NCBI GenBank assembly: GCA_001460835.1
Contig: CYKH01000305.1
Location: 1,167-45,438, forward strand
Length of the DNA stretch: 44,272 nucleotides
Direction: 5' to 3'
Source: Bodo saltans
Taxonomy: Eukaryota; Euglenozoa; Kinetoplastea; Eubodonida; Bodonidae
Below, piece after piece: positions 35,722 through 44,272 of this stretch; the stretch's first letter is position 1; every line of letters starts with the position of its first letter. Under the pieces are notes generated by a model. It was not told where the DNA came from and made no database searches. It saw nothing but the letters and a program-made list of their open reading frames with translations. Both the position numbers and the translations under genes were made by a program.

Positions 35722-36600
35722 ATGACCTCATTGTACGCTACCTATGAAGACGAGTTGAAGGACTGGCTGAAAGAAATGCAGGAAGACATCCAGAGCATTC
35801 GCCAAACTCTTCTGCGAGATCTTCCCACATACCGCGCCCCGCCTGGCACTGGACCCGGCAGCCGCATTCAAAAAATGAAAATCATAACGGAGCGTCAAGA
35901 TCAAATTCGTGAAACTATTTTGTCCATGGACCGCGAACTTGGCAGCGTAGACTTCCCCGTCTCGTTGCGTGAGGCAAGTCGCAATGGACTGCAGGAATAC
36001 AAGAAGCGAGCTCTTAACTTTGACAAAGATATTCTCAAGTTGAAGAGCGAAACGGCTACAGCGGACCGTGCCGATCTTCTTGGCTCTGGCGGCAGCGCAA
36101 GTGGAGGCGGCGCAGCTGTGGCTGGCCTGGAGGGATTAGACGAAGAAACGAAGAAACAGCGAATTCAAATGGCTCAAAACACACAGACGTTATCCAAAGG
36201 TTCAAATGCTCTCCGAGAAGCGGAGCGATACGTGACTGTAACCGAAGATATGTCCAATGAGGCGCTGAAAAACTTAGGAGAGCAAACCGCGGTGATAGGT
36301 CGTATTGCAGGAAAGACAAACGAGGCCGACGATGAACTGTCTCAGGCAAAGAAAATCCTTAGCGACATGCACAAAGAGATGATCAAAAACAAAGCTATTC
36401 TTGTTATCATCATCGGCGTGCTGTTGTTGCTGATCTTTTTGGTGATCTATATCAAGTTCAGCGGAAGCTCGTCGACATCCGACAGTACGACAACCGTCAT
36501 TATTGTTACAGGTACGCCCTCACCAGTCACCCTTCCGCCTCCACCGCCGACGACACCTGCGCCCACAAGTAACTCCTTGAGCAGCGGTTCCTCGTTCTAA
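35722..36600 (+). CDS. Qb-SNARE, NPSN11/Vti1-like, with extended luminal tail
   Basis: A 292-residue protein from ATG 35722; the frame extends upstream to 35620 through T-rich leader. The N-terminal helical region (LKEMQEDIQSIRQTLL, ERQDQIRETILSMDRELGSV) fits the regulatory domain of Vti1/NPSN SNAREs. The SNARE motif is at about 157-218 (LREAERYVTVTEDMSNEALK, then NLGEQTAVIGRIAGK). Its NLxxQTxxxGRI core matches novel plant SNARE (NPSN) proteins and gives Gln in the ionic zero layer. A membrane span follows (about 223-243, AILVIIIGVLLLLIFLVIYI). Most SNAREs end within a few residues of the span, but here about 48 Ser/Thr/Pro-rich residues follow, predicted to be luminal or extracellular. The role is membrane fusion in the secretory or endocytic route; the exact compartment is unknown. 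Confidence 0.78.
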   Translation: MTSLYATYEDELKDWLKEMQEDIQSIRQTLLRDLPTYRAPPGTGPGSRIQKMKIITERQDQIRETILSMDRELGSVDFPVSLREASRNGLQEYKKRALNFDKDILKLKSETATADRADLLGSGGSASGGGAAVAGLEGLDEETKKQRIQMAQNTQTLSKGSNALREAERYVTVTEDMSNEALKNLGEQTAVIGRIAGKTNEADDELSQAKKILSDMHKEMIKNKAILVIIIGVLLLLIFLVIYIKFSGSSSTSDSTTTVIIVTGTPSPVTLPPPPPTTPAPTSNSLSSGSSF

Positions 36601-36785
36601 GGTAACGGCGGGACAACTCACTGAAGCAAGCGTCGTGTTTGTAGTTCTTTGCATTGCTGTAACAATCGACCGACTGTTGCTGCTGCGTCATTGTGAAGTC
36701 TTGTTTTGTTGGACTACCAACGTCTTTCGTGCTCTTAAATTTATTTTGCTTAAAATGACAAGTTAAGTTACAACGTCGCAAGGCA

Positions 36786-39700
36786 ATGATAGGCAGCGAT
36801 TCATTTCAACAAACAAACATCATTCCCATAGACACAGTGCACCAATATCGCACTTCCATAGACTTGCAGCGTTCGAAACTCATAGAAGCCTACTCTCAAC
36901 TTTTGGATAGAGTAGACGTTTCGTTGGGTGTCTTGACACGCTGTAAGAACACAATCGATAGCAGCGCCATAGATCCGTATCGATCGCCGGCTCCCGCATT
37001 ATCATCAGCGTCGCCCTTGGCGATGGTGGATGACATTGGTGCGTTGTGGTTCCACGTCCACGCGTTGCTTCACGACGCTAGAAAGATGAGCAAACTGTTG
37101 TCCCAGAACATTCCAGCTCATTTTCACTCATGTGCGTCACTGATGGCGTCTGCAGTCCTCCAGCAACAACAATGTGTCCCTGATGCCCAAGTGGCACCTA
37201 TTCATGAGGCAACCCATCAGCGTCTTAAAGAAGGGAGCATCAAGATGGCGCACACCATTCTTGCGTCTGCATGCAGCTCTCCTGTGACACAGCTTGCTGG
37301 ACGCCTTTCTGGTAGCGCCACACAGCCCTCGGCAATGAATGGGCTTTCCACTGACGGCGCCATCGGTGTGAGTTCCGCGCTTGGTACTATGACGGCCAAG
37401 AGGGATCGAAAATACCGCTTTGTGACGTTCCTTCCGCCATCTCCGCCCGACGTGGCCCAGATGTTGGCCTCCGCACCACCTATGCCACCAAGCACTCAAC
37501 AACAGCAACGCGACGTTGACGGTAACGTGATGGACCCGGTGCCACTAGTTGCAGCCGTCGTCGGCCAGATGCGAACTGGCATCGCGGTGCTTCACGGCTC
37601 CGTGCTCGTCGATCTGATAGAGCTTGTGTCACTGTTCTCACCTGTTGAGCCAGCCACCACAGTGTCCGACGCAACGGAGGCAGTGACGGTCGATCCCAAT
37701 GACATTGCGTTGAGAATCGAATCGCTGATACGCGCGTGTGATCTGCAGAGCCTTGATGGTCCCATGGCAAGCCAAACAATGGAGAGCAGCGGCATCGGTG
37801 CGTTGGCTAAGTGGGTGATTGTCCTTCCTTTTTACAGCGCATCTCCACTTCATCGTTGCATTCGCATGTTTCATCAAAGTTGCCAAGCTACGTTTGGTGT
37901 GAACCCCAACGGAACCCGCGATGCTAACGACAACATTGTGAAGATTATCAAACGTCGATGCTCCTCTCCTGTTGTGCAATCGCTTCTTATCCGAGTTGCC
38001 AAGCAATTCTTGTTTCTCCCAGGTGATGCCATGGAGAACCTCATTGGTGGCGGGAACCAACAACAGGACGCTCGATTGAGTGGTGCAGTCACAACAACGA
38101 CCGATGCTGTGCGTGGCACAAAGTTTCAAGTCTCCCTTGGGCCTTCGTTCCCTCGACAGCGCAGTCACGAGTCGCTGAACACCACCACGAATGTGAGCTA
38201 CGAGTCCACACCACGCAAGCCATATGCACCGTATCAGTCCTCTCACATCGATGACAGTGTATTGTATCATATTCTTCAAGAGATTGAGCACGCTGCGTCT
38301 GTCGGGACGCATCGAGATCCGTGGAATGTGCCGCAAAACGACGGTGATCACGACGCAACTTGTGGGTCATCACGCAAGCGGTCTAGAAGCCCTGAAGCAC
38401 GGCACGAGGCGCGTTCAGGCGAACCGCACCACCACACCGGAGGAATGGCTCCGCTCACTGTCACGCTTCGTCGGCGCAGAAGTCGTTCACTACTACCCCA
38501 TGACAGCACTGGGCCCGCAGGTACAGTGCAATCGTCTGTCGCAGCTGCTGGAGGGGACGTTGAATCTCAGGACGTGCAATTCGATGCGTCTGATGATGAC
38601 GACGATGATGAGCATCGAGCAGTTGCACTTCCACCAAGAATTGTGTTGGAACTGGCGGTTCCCCCTGAGCAGCGTTGCTACAACGAAGCTCAACATGACA
38701 AGAACGGTATCATCGCTTTCAATGCCGACACCACTGTAACAACCGCTGAAACGACGAGCGTTGAAAACACGAAAACGTTTTTGAATTTTCAAATGACAAA
38801 TTCGATTCGTGACAAACGCCGCGAAATTCAACAACTCCTGACGGCTGCACCACTCAGCCAAGCAGCTCACAACGAGCATCATGGACTTGACCAACAAAAC
38901 GAGATACCGGTGATCGCTCCCCCCGCAGGTGCTTGCGGAAAGATGGATACCGCATCTCACTATTTGAAAGCAGCGGATATTCTGCTGGTTGCGGACGGGG
39001 TCATGGAGCGAACTGAGAAATATTTAAGCTTCTGTGCCTCTGGTAAGCCCATCGTCTCTCCACGATACGTGACGGACTCTGTGTCTCGGGGCGTCTGGCT
39101 CCCACTTGATGACAAGCGTCGTGCTCTCGAGTACGAACTCTCGCCAGCACGCCGTCGCTTTCTCCTTCATGGAGCGCCGCAGCCTCCTATCGCAGTTACG
39201 GGCTGTCTGCTCGCCTCCACAGACCTGCCGCATTCTGTGTGGATTCCCTCATGTGCTGGCATCAGTGTCGCGACGCCCACAGTGCGTCCTTTCGAACAAT
39301 GGCGAGTGGTTCTGTTTGCCTCGAAACAAGTGGGCAGAGGGATCCAGTCGATCTTAGAGGCTGGGGGCTGCGCGCATATTGTCGCGGACCCGCACCCGCC
39401 TGATCTCAAGTTGTGGAAGGCGCGAGAGGCAACTCCCATCGTCTCCACACTTCCTTGTGGGGCGGTGATCGCGGAGGACGGAGGAAACAGCAGCAGCTGC
39501 TCGTCAAGCCAGCCTCTCATGCCGACTGTCGAGACCCGATGCGTGCCTCGGTGGTTGGCAGACTTTGTCCGACAGGTCGCACGAAAACCTCCGCTTCCGT
39601 CGTCAACCAACGCGGACGATGATGTCGAGGCCTCCACATGGGTAGACGTGGAGACCAGCGATTTACTGCGATGCTTCTCCGCCACGAATAAAACTCCGTA

Positions 39701-40022
39701 CGTCACGCACATCCTTGTGGAGGGGCCTCTGGTGGGCGACATGTTCGTGGCGCCGCAACAACTGCCATCCTGCTTCGTGGACGGTGATTCTATGGCGCTC
39801 AAAGCTCCAAGGAACTGTCCATCTGACGCAGGTCCTTCATGTGGCAACGAAGACCCCGCCGAGCCGTTGTCTGATGGTCGGCGAAATATCTTTTCATTGG
39901 AGCTCCTCTACCATGTGTTGTGTGTCGCGAAGCCTCACGAGTTCTGCTGGGAATCGGGAACCCTCACCGATGAAGGAGAGCGCACGCTTCCCGCTGTGTG
40001 TCGACTCGTAATGCCATCGTAA
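36786..40022 (+). CDS. Tandem BRCT-domain protein, probable DNA-damage-response factor
   Basis: A 1078-residue protein. The N-terminal two thirds show helical patches (residues 1-135 and 230-400) and disordered Ser/His/Arg/Asp-rich sequence, with a basic SRKRSRSPEARHE segment near 530. BRCT 1 (about 660-780) starts TFLNFQMTNS and contains ADILLVADGVMERTEKYLSF and GKPIVSPRYVTDSVSRGVWLP, the conserved Gly and the aromatic/hydrophobic end helix. BRCT 2 (about 837-935) contains WRVVLFASKQ, IQSILEAGGC and VPRWLADFV with the conserved Trp. The RTEK...GKPIVS pattern in BRCT 1 is like 53BP1, MDC1 and PTIP pairs, which read phosphopeptides at DNA breaks. The residues after BRCT 2 (to 1078) are mixed. 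Which member it corresponds to is not resolvable here. Confidence 0.75.
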   Translation: MIGSDSFQQTNIIPIDTVHQYRTSIDLQRSKLIEAYSQLLDRVDVSLGVLTRCKNTIDSSAIDPYRSPAPALSSASPLAMVDDIGALWFHVHALLHDARKMSKLLSQNIPAHFHSCASLMASAVLQQQQCVPDAQVAPIHEATHQRLKEGSIKMAHTILASACSSPVTQLAGRLSGSATQPSAMNGLSTDGAIGVSSALGTMTAKRDRKYRFVTFLPPSPPDVAQMLASAPPMPPSTQQQQRDVDGNVMDPVPLVAAVVGQMRTGIAVLHGSVLVDLIELVSLFSPVEPATTVSDATEAVTVDPNDIALRIESLIRACDLQSLDGPMASQTMESSGIGALAKWVIVLPFYSASPLHRCIRMFHQSCQATFGVNPNGTRDANDNIVKIIKRRCSSPVVQSLLIRVAKQFLFLPGDAMENLIGGGNQQQDARLSGAVTTTTDAVRGTKFQVSLGPSFPRQRSHESLNTTTNVSYESTPRKPYAPYQSSHIDDSVLYHILQEIEHAASVGTHRDPWNVPQNDGDHDATCGSSRKRSRSPEARHEARSGEPHHHTGGMAPLTVTLRRRRSRSLLPHDSTGPAGTVQSSVAAAGGDVESQDVQFDASDDDDDDEHRAVALPPRIVLELAVPPEQRCYNEAQHDKNGIIAFNADTTVTTAETTSVENTKTFLNFQMTNSIRDKRREIQQLLTAAPLSQAAHNEHHGLDQQNEIPVIAPPAGACGKMDTASHYLKAADILLVADGVMERTEKYLSFCASGKPIVSPRYVTDSVSRGVWLPLDDKRRALEYELSPARRRFLLHGAPQPPIAVTGCLLASTDLPHSVWIPSCAGISVATPTVRPFEQWRVVLFASKQVGRGIQSILEAGGCAHIVADPHPPDLKLWKAREATPIVSTLPCGAVIAEDGGNSSSCSSSQPLMPTVETRCVPRWLADFVRQVARKPPLPSSTNADDDVEASTWVDVETSDLLRCFSATNKTPYVTHILVEGPLVGDMFVAPQQLPSCFVDGDSMALKAPRNCPSDAGPSCGNEDPAEPLSDGRRNIFSLELLYHVLCVAKPHEFCWESGTLTDEGERTLPAVCRLVMPS

Positions 40023-40265
40023 ACGTGTGGGTGCATTTTTCCCTTGGGCACGTGGAGCAAGCTTAGGCGTCTTTTTGTTTCGATATTGAGTTTCTATGGA
40101 TTCATTGCAGTTTTTTTTTCTCGGTGTGGGAGACTTTTACTGCTCGCAGCATTAGTTTTGTATGTACAAAATTATCGATGTAGTCTTGTCCCACCCTTTT
40201 GACTCGTACTGATTGGAATGTTTGGAGAAACTACCACCCAGAAAGCCACATAGTGTTTCCAAGAC

Positions 40266-41306
40266 ATGTGCATGTCAGCGCAAGATGAGCATTCAGGAGG
40301 CAGCAGACGTTGTACAATGGCGCGATGCTGGACGACGTTCAAAGCGCTCACAACTGTTTCTGCGATTGCGTTTGGTATTGTGTGCATCGTCTTGATGCCT
40401 GACTACCGAATCTACGGAGCCTTCTTTGTGTGTCAAGCGCTGATTGTGTATTTCCAACTATGGAGATTTTCGCCTTGTGATCGAAGTCGAGTCGACGCGA
40501 TCGTGGCGGAGCGCATGGAAGAGTTTCTCTTGACATCTCCGGGGAAATATCAACGACGGCGCCAAGAGGAACAACGTCGCCACCGCAGCGCGCCAACCCA
40601 CAAATCACACTCACCGCGACGTCCTCGAGAAGAACCTAGCGACATCGAATCGGAATCTGACAAGTCTGTTGAGCGACACGCAAACAAATCCAAGAAGAAG
40701 CAGAGTAGCAAAACCAATATGTCGCAGGCCAGTGTGAAGGCAAAGAAAGGAAAACACCATCAGCGTCATTCTTCAACGGATGGCGAAGGTCACGGTCCGT
40801 TAGAAGACGAGCGCACTCCCACACGACCGACTCGAACATCATCATTTCACTTGGACCCCTCTGCTATGCTGCACGCACCATACGGGGGCAGTCCGTCGGT
40901 GTTATGCCCCGCGCCTCCACAAGGATACAGTCCCCACCCACACCATGCTCAACAGCTGATTGCGCCCTATCACCACGCATCCCCCCTACCAGTTCACCAA
41001 CTCACTCCACAACAACACTCCCCTCATCACATATGGACGACCGAGGCGTCGCTGCAAAGCCCACGCTACGCGCCAATGGTGGTGCCGCGTCACGTGAGCA
41101 GTCGTGGCTCTCCCTCGATTTTGATGGGCAATGTCCGAGGTCGATCTCCCTACACCGGTGGTGGTGAGGGCGGTGCCACCGCGCCATCGCCCTCCTCCAC
41201 GAAACGTCGTGCATTGCGGCAAATAGTGTCTGGCGATGAAGATGATGACGGAGGCGACGACATCTTAGCCCGGCCATATGTGCTTGAGATGGGGTTCAAC
41301 GGGTAG
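40266..41306 (+). CDS. Two-span membrane protein with long disordered basic tail
   Basis: A 346-residue protein with no recognised family. ATGs at 40266, 40272 and 40317 are all possible starts; I give the longest. Two hydrophobic spans lie at about 29-45 (TTVSAIAFGIVCIVLM) and 51-67 (YGAFFVCQALIVYFQLW), separated by a six-residue turn, so a helical hairpin is likely. The rest is disordered: Arg/Lys/Ser-rich (about 90-170), then Pro/His/Ser/Gln-rich (about 200-290), then an acidic DEDDDGGDD patch before the C-terminus. The form suggests an anchored protein with a cytosolic tail. I cannot assign a function. Confidence 0.55.
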   Translation: MCMSAQDEHSGGSRRCTMARCWTTFKALTTVSAIAFGIVCIVLMPDYRIYGAFFVCQALIVYFQLWRFSPCDRSRVDAIVAERMEEFLLTSPGKYQRRRQEEQRRHRSAPTHKSHSPRRPREEPSDIESESDKSVERHANKSKKKQSSKTNMSQASVKAKKGKHHQRHSSTDGEGHGPLEDERTPTRPTRTSSFHLDPSAMLHAPYGGSPSVLCPAPPQGYSPHPHHAQQLIAPYHHASPLPVHQLTPQQHSPHHIWTTEASLQSPRYAPMVVPRHVSSRGSPSILMGNVRGRSPYTGGGEGGATAPSPSSTKRRALRQIVSGDEDDDGGDDILARPYVLEMGFNG

Positions 41307-41524
41307 AGCATGTGTGAATGAATCATGTGGTGCATTTCCACAAGAATGAATCCTTCCCCACTCTTTTGCTCTCGTTTGATCTGCTGGTTTGTATTTCTTC
41401 CTTCCCGTTGGTCCGTCTTATCATAGATGCAAAAAAGTACAATCCCACAGACTGGCTTTTTAAATTTTTGACTGTTTTTGACAGTATTGCGTAATTCTGC
41501 ATTCTTCCACTCTTTTGGTTACTA

Positions 41525-41560
41525 TGTCGTTGCGTTGAGGGTTTCGTTTACTTTTTGAAG
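41525..41560 (+). promoter_or_regulatory. Pyrimidine tract and trans-splice acceptor
   Basis: A T/C-rich stretch ending GTTTACTTTTTGAAG has its AG at 41559-41560, 16 bases before the ATG of the CSL4-like gene at 41577. Confidence 0.5.
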
Positions 41561-41576
41561 AACACTACAAAACTAC

Positions 41577-42455
41577 ATGACACCAATTCTACTTGCCGAG
41601 GGACAACACGTCATACCCGGAGACGTGCTCGTCTTAACCCACGATGGGCTAGCGGAGACTGAGGATATCAACAACGCAGTCAACGCAGGCGCTGGTGCCG
41701 TTATTCGTCGCTGCCTTCGTCGAGGTCGTGATGCTGATGCGCCGACTGCACTGGAGCGTCGGGTGATTGCGACCCGTGTCGGTATTGTCCACTGGTCGGA
41801 GGACGGACAGGAGGTCAGTGTTGTAAGCAAGGCCGCTGTTCCCCTTGCAGCACCTTCACCTGTACCTGCAGTAATTGCCGCTGCCCTAACTACCGCGAGC
41901 GAAGTGACGTCGTCCTCGGCCGTCACTGCGTCTATTCTCCGAGACGCTGCGCTGGGTGCCAAGTCTGGTGACACAATTCACCTCCGCGTCACTCGCATCA
42001 CCCCCACCTTTGCGTCTGGAGATGTGATTGCGATCCGGGGCCAATGGTGCTGCAACCGTACAGGCGCTTTCTCTGGATTTCGTGGGATGCTTCGAGCGGA
42101 GGACATCAAGCCGTTCAAGCCGACGAAAGATAAGCTGCTTGCTGATCCTCCGGCAGAGAGCATGAGACCTGGCGATGTTGTCGTGGCAACTGTCATCTCC
42201 CAAACAGATGCCAAAGTGTACCAACTCAGCACTGTGGCGGAACACTGCGGCGTCATTGAGTCCACCGTCCCCGCCGAGGAGAGCGACGGTCACCGGGCAC
42301 AGAAAGAATCGGATGATATTGCTGCTGCCACGATCCCGAGTGTGCGGCCAACAAAGAAACGCATTGCACTGCTCCCTGTGCCCTACAAGCGCACCATTAT
42401 GAAGCACCCTGTGACGGGTGCAACGTACAAGAAGTGGACCCCGTTAGTCCAATAA
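41577..42455 (+). CDS. CSL4: Exosome core component CSL4 (EXOSC1-like)
   Basis: A 292-residue protein. An N-terminal segment (about 3-35 plus 65-85: PILLAEGQHVIPGDVLVL, RVGIVHW) forms the small barrel that attaches the cap to the RNase PH ring. The middle S1 RNA-binding barrel (about 120-200) has GDTIHLRVTRITPTFASGDV and FRGMLRAEDIKPFKP. The end segment has RPGDVVVATVISQTDAKVYQLSTV and AEHCGVI, the conserved CSL4 signature (GDxVxAxVIS...YxLSTAxxxLGVV). The C-terminal tail (about 250-292) is basic and includes PVTGATYKKW. CSL4 is one of three S1/KH cap proteins of the RNA exosome, which degrades and processes RNA 3'-5' in nucleus and cytoplasm. The length is moderately above that of human EXOSC1. 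Confidence 0.83.
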   Translation: MTPILLAEGQHVIPGDVLVLTHDGLAETEDINNAVNAGAGAVIRRCLRRGRDADAPTALERRVIATRVGIVHWSEDGQEVSVVSKAAVPLAAPSPVPAVIAAALTTASEVTSSSAVTASILRDAALGAKSGDTIHLRVTRITPTFASGDVIAIRGQWCCNRTGAFSGFRGMLRAEDIKPFKPTKDKLLADPPAESMRPGDVVVATVISQTDAKVYQLSTVAEHCGVIESTVPAEESDGHRAQKESDDIAAATIPSVRPTKKRIALLPVPYKRTIMKHPVTGATYKKWTPLVQ

Positions 42456-42504
42456 CACAAAGATGTCGCTAACCACTCTCGAGACGGACCAACATAAGCA
42501 TTCA

Positions 42505-42592
42505 TTTTCGCTTTTCCTTTCTTTTTTGTCTTTATCTCTTTTTATCATTCTCGATCAACTACGCGTCTTTGTTTCCCCACTTGTCACACGAG
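42505..42592 (+). promoter_or_regulatory. Pyrimidine tract and trans-splice acceptor
   Basis: TTTTCGCTTTTCCTTTCTTT and following T/C-rich sequence lead to the first AG at 42591-42592. The ATG 42617 lies 24 bases further on. This decides the start against the TTG-initiated extension at 42569. Confidence 0.55.
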
Positions 42593-42616
42593 GACGTTTT
42601 ATCGCACTTATTACAA

Positions 42617-43576
42617 ATGACCTCTGTTGAGAGCCACGGCTGCTGCGGAATTACCTGCGCGTTGACTGCCGTTGGTGCCGTCGCTGCCGTTTACCTCGTC
42701 GCGCGCTTCGTGCAGTTCCTTAGCTTGCAGTTTGCGTCGCCGAATCTCAAGCAGAAGTACGCCAAGGCGGGCACCTGGGCCGTCGTCACCGGCGCCAGTG
42801 AGGGCATCGGCCAGGCGCTCGCGCTGGACTTCGCGAAGCGCGGCTTTAACGTGTGCGTGATTGCGCGCAGCAAGGACAAGCTCGCGTCGGTCGTGGAGGA
42901 GATCGAGAAGAAGAAGGTGCAGGGCAAGGCGATCTCGTTCGACTTCTCGACCGCGTCGTCGCACGACTACAAGAAGCTGTTCAACGAGCTGGACGCGATC
43001 GAGCTTGCAGTCCTTGTCAACAACGTTGGTGTCAACTACACATACGCAAATTACTTCGACGAAGTCGATATTGAGGAGGACCTTCGCATTCTGAAGGTGA
43101 ACTGCGAGGCACAGCTGCAGATGACCAAGTATGCCGTCCGTCGCCTTCGCCCCAAGAAGAGCGGAGCCATCATTTCCCTTTCGTCCTTCACCGCCACCAC
43201 CCCCAGCCCACTCCTCTCCACCTACACTGCCACCAAGAGCTTCAACTACGGCTTCTCGAACTCCTTGGCATTTGAGCTCCAGGGCACCGGTATCGATGTC
43301 CTGACGGTTACCCCCAACCTTGTGATCAGCCGCATGACTTCTGGTGTGAGCACCAAGGCCCCTAAGCCTTCCTTCTTGAAGGTCTCTGCTAGCGCCATGG
43401 CCCGTCAGACTCTCAACGCTCTTGGCACCACCAAGGTTACCTCCGGCCACCGCAACCACGCTATCATCGAGGGCGTGCTGTCTTTCCTCCCTGTCGACTT
43501 CGTCGGAAATCAGATTCTGAAGATGCACAAGGATATTAAGAAGCGCGCTGAGCGCAAGCTGCAGCAAGGTAAGTAA
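42617..43576 (+). CDS. KCR: 3-ketoacyl-CoA reductase (KCR, HSD17B12-type SDR), copy 2
   Basis: A 319-residue paralogue of the gene at 34510. It has an N-terminal hydrophobic anchor (about 11-31), TGASEGIG at 58-65, NNVG at 135-138, the SLSS catalytic Ser region and YTATK with Y203/K207. The basic C-terminus (KKRAERKLQQGK) could act as an ER retention signal. The expected reaction is NADPH-dependent 3-ketoacyl-CoA reduction in microsomal fatty-acid elongation. Codon usage changes sharply inside the gene. Between about 42750 and 43003 it is very GC3-rich, with nine of twelve Ala codons GCG. After that point I find no GCG at all and GCC/GCT/GCA instead. The opposite strand is open across most of the gene only because of this base composition. 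Confidence 0.87.
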   Translation: MTSVESHGCCGITCALTAVGAVAAVYLVARFVQFLSLQFASPNLKQKYAKAGTWAVVTGASEGIGQALALDFAKRGFNVCVIARSKDKLASVVEEIEKKKVQGKAISFDFSTASSHDYKKLFNELDAIELAVLVNNVGVNYTYANYFDEVDIEEDLRILKVNCEAQLQMTKYAVRRLRPKKSGAIISLSSFTATTPSPLLSTYTATKSFNYGFSNSLAFELQGTGIDVLTVTPNLVISRMTSGVSTKAPKPSFLKVSASAMARQTLNALGTTKVTSGHRNHAIIEGVLSFLPVDFVGNQILKMHKDIKKRAERKLQQGK

Positions 43577-43698
43577 AGGGAAGCGGTTCGTGTTTGAAGC
43601 CGAGTTAACTATGAGTGATTATGTTATCCTTGACGAATATTGCTGGAGGAGATGGAAACGATTTTGATTGATAACCAATATACCAACCAATTCTCCTT

Positions 43699-43760
43699 GT
43701 GTTTCTTTACTTTTTTGTGTCCTCTCCTTTTTTTTCCATTGGAACTTGACCGTGCTAAAG
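43699..43760 (+). promoter_or_regulatory. Pyrimidine tract and trans-splice acceptor
   Basis: TTTCTTTACTTTTTTG, CCTCTCC and eight T form a strong tract. The first AG after it is at 43759-43760, and the ATG at 43815 follows 54 bases later. Confidence 0.5.
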
Positions 43761-43814
43761 GGAAGGGATAAAGGGCCTGAGACCACCTCCGCAGTGCAGC
43801 ACAACGCAAAGCAA

Positions 43815-44272
43815 ATGGCACAACGCTGTGTACTGCTCGTATTAGCCTTCATCCTTTGCCATGTTACGTTCGGTGTCAAGCTGCCAAAGTTCTTCTACGT
43901 TGCGAAAAGCGGCGCAACTCTGGAGCAATGTCGACGTTCATGCGACGCCACTTCGGGCGGGGCATACCCTGCCACCATCCTAAGCGCTGCGGACAACGCC
44001 GCCATCGGTGCGCTGTTTCCCTCCAATTCGGCGTATCGTGGAGTGATTGGTGGGACTCGCCTTGTTGGCAACAACAATTCATTTCGCTGGGTGGCAGGGC
44101 CACTTCAGTCAGAGAGCAACGGCCTGGGGAGAATGTTTTTCAACGGGACGACATTAGGAAACGGCTACTGTGTATCGGGGACGTATTGCCATTTCTCATC
44201 AGGAGAGCCTAACGCGGACCCAACCCACCCAGATGGTCCAGAAGCGCAGCTAGAGTTCACTAGCGCCGACGA
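43815..44272 (+). CDS. Secreted C-type-lectin-like domain protein, 5' part (cut by window end)
   Basis: The frame is open from ATG 43815 to the last base (152 codons plus two bases). Residues 1-21 form a signal peptide (RCVLLVLAFILCHVTFG). The mature part reads like a C-type lectin-like domain: LEQCRRSCDATSGGAYPATI, then ILSAADNAAIGALF, GVIGGTRLVGNNNSFRWVAGP, then HFSSGEPNAD, corresponding to the conserved W-x-GEPN calcium/sugar-binding region, with a VSGTYC element before it. Whether it binds a sugar is unknown, and Asn/Asp positions beyond the window would decide. Such domains are found on surface and secreted proteins of phagotrophic protists and could serve in prey contact, which is an inference. 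Confidence 0.7.
   Translation, partial: MAQRCVLLVLAFILCHVTFGVKLPKFFYVAKSGATLEQCRRSCDATSGGAYPATILSAADNAAIGALFPSNSAYRGVIGGTRLVGNNNSFRWVAGPLQSESNGLGRMFFNGTTLGNGYCVSGTYCHFSSGEPNADPTHPDGPEAQLEFTSAD

Noticed and set aside
42611-43567. 318-codon minus-strand frame opposite the second KCR gene
   Set aside because: It mirrors a strongly GC3-biased SDR gene with clear catalytic motifs on the + strand. Such bias keeps the complementary frame open. Its composition (Leu/Val/Gly/Arg rich) has no domain.
1-44272. Spliced-leader RNA, tRNA, rRNA or snoRNA genes
   Set aside because: I looked for tRNA arm patterns, rRNA-like conserved stretches and SL repeat units and found nothing that I could support by eye. 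A covariance-model search would be decisive.

Overview
The window looks like nuclear DNA from a free-living kinetoplastid flagellate, closest in style to Bodo saltans. All supportable genes lie on the + strand. They are closely spaced, almost all intronless, and most starts are preceded by a pyrimidine tract and an AG, the pattern of a polycistronic unit processed by spliced-leader trans-splicing. There are no bacterial-type promoters or operons and no RNA gene that I can recognise. The species name is an inference from architecture and gene content.

Layout, left to right. 1-3.1 kb: intergenic DNA, then a B9-domain (MKS1-like) ciliary transition-zone protein. 3.4-9.8 kb: a 2140-residue type II membrane protein with a glycogenin-like GT8 domain, a long Ser/Thr-rich region carrying seven 75-bp repeats, and Cys-rich C-terminal segments. 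10.1-13.0 kb: a calpain-like protein with no catalytic Cys and an exact 264-bp internal duplication. 13.2-17.0 kb: a protein with cyclic-nucleotide-binding folds. 17.2-20.4 kb: a polytopic membrane protein. 20.7-21.5 kb: a small one-TM protein present as a truncated and an intact copy through an exact 350-bp duplication. 21.75-25.5 kb: a coiled-coil protein split by one in-frame TAA. 25.7-28.7 kb: a HELQ/POLQ-type helicase. 29.1-30.7 kb: a nucleotidyltransferase/poly(A)-polymerase-like gene split by in-frame stops, with a possible cis-spliced intron. 31.4-32.9 kb: a secreted protein gene interrupted by a 349-bp MITE-like element with 13-bp perfect terminal inverted repeats and TA target duplications. 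33.0-36.6 kb: a small one-TM protein, TMEM208/SND2, a 3-ketoacyl-CoA reductase and a Qb-SNARE. 36.8-40.0 kb: a tandem-BRCT protein. 40.3-43.6 kb: a two-TM disordered-tail protein, exosome CSL4 and a second ketoacyl reductase with patchy codon usage. 43.8 kb to the end: the start of a secreted C-type-lectin-like protein cut by the window edge.

As expected in a kinetoplastid unit, neighbours share no pathway. Themes present are cilium and surface, ER insertion and lipid elongation (TMEM208, two KCRs), vesicle fusion (SNARE), DNA repair (HELQ-like, BRCT) and RNA metabolism (CSL4, nucleotidyltransferase). The most unusual content is structural: several exact or near-exact tandem duplications (96, 264 and 350 bp, plus the 75-bp array), a transposon-like insert whose removal restores the frame exactly, a possible cis-intron, and a codon-usage breakpoint inside one KCR gene. 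Assembly error must be excluded for the exact duplications and the single in-frame stop.
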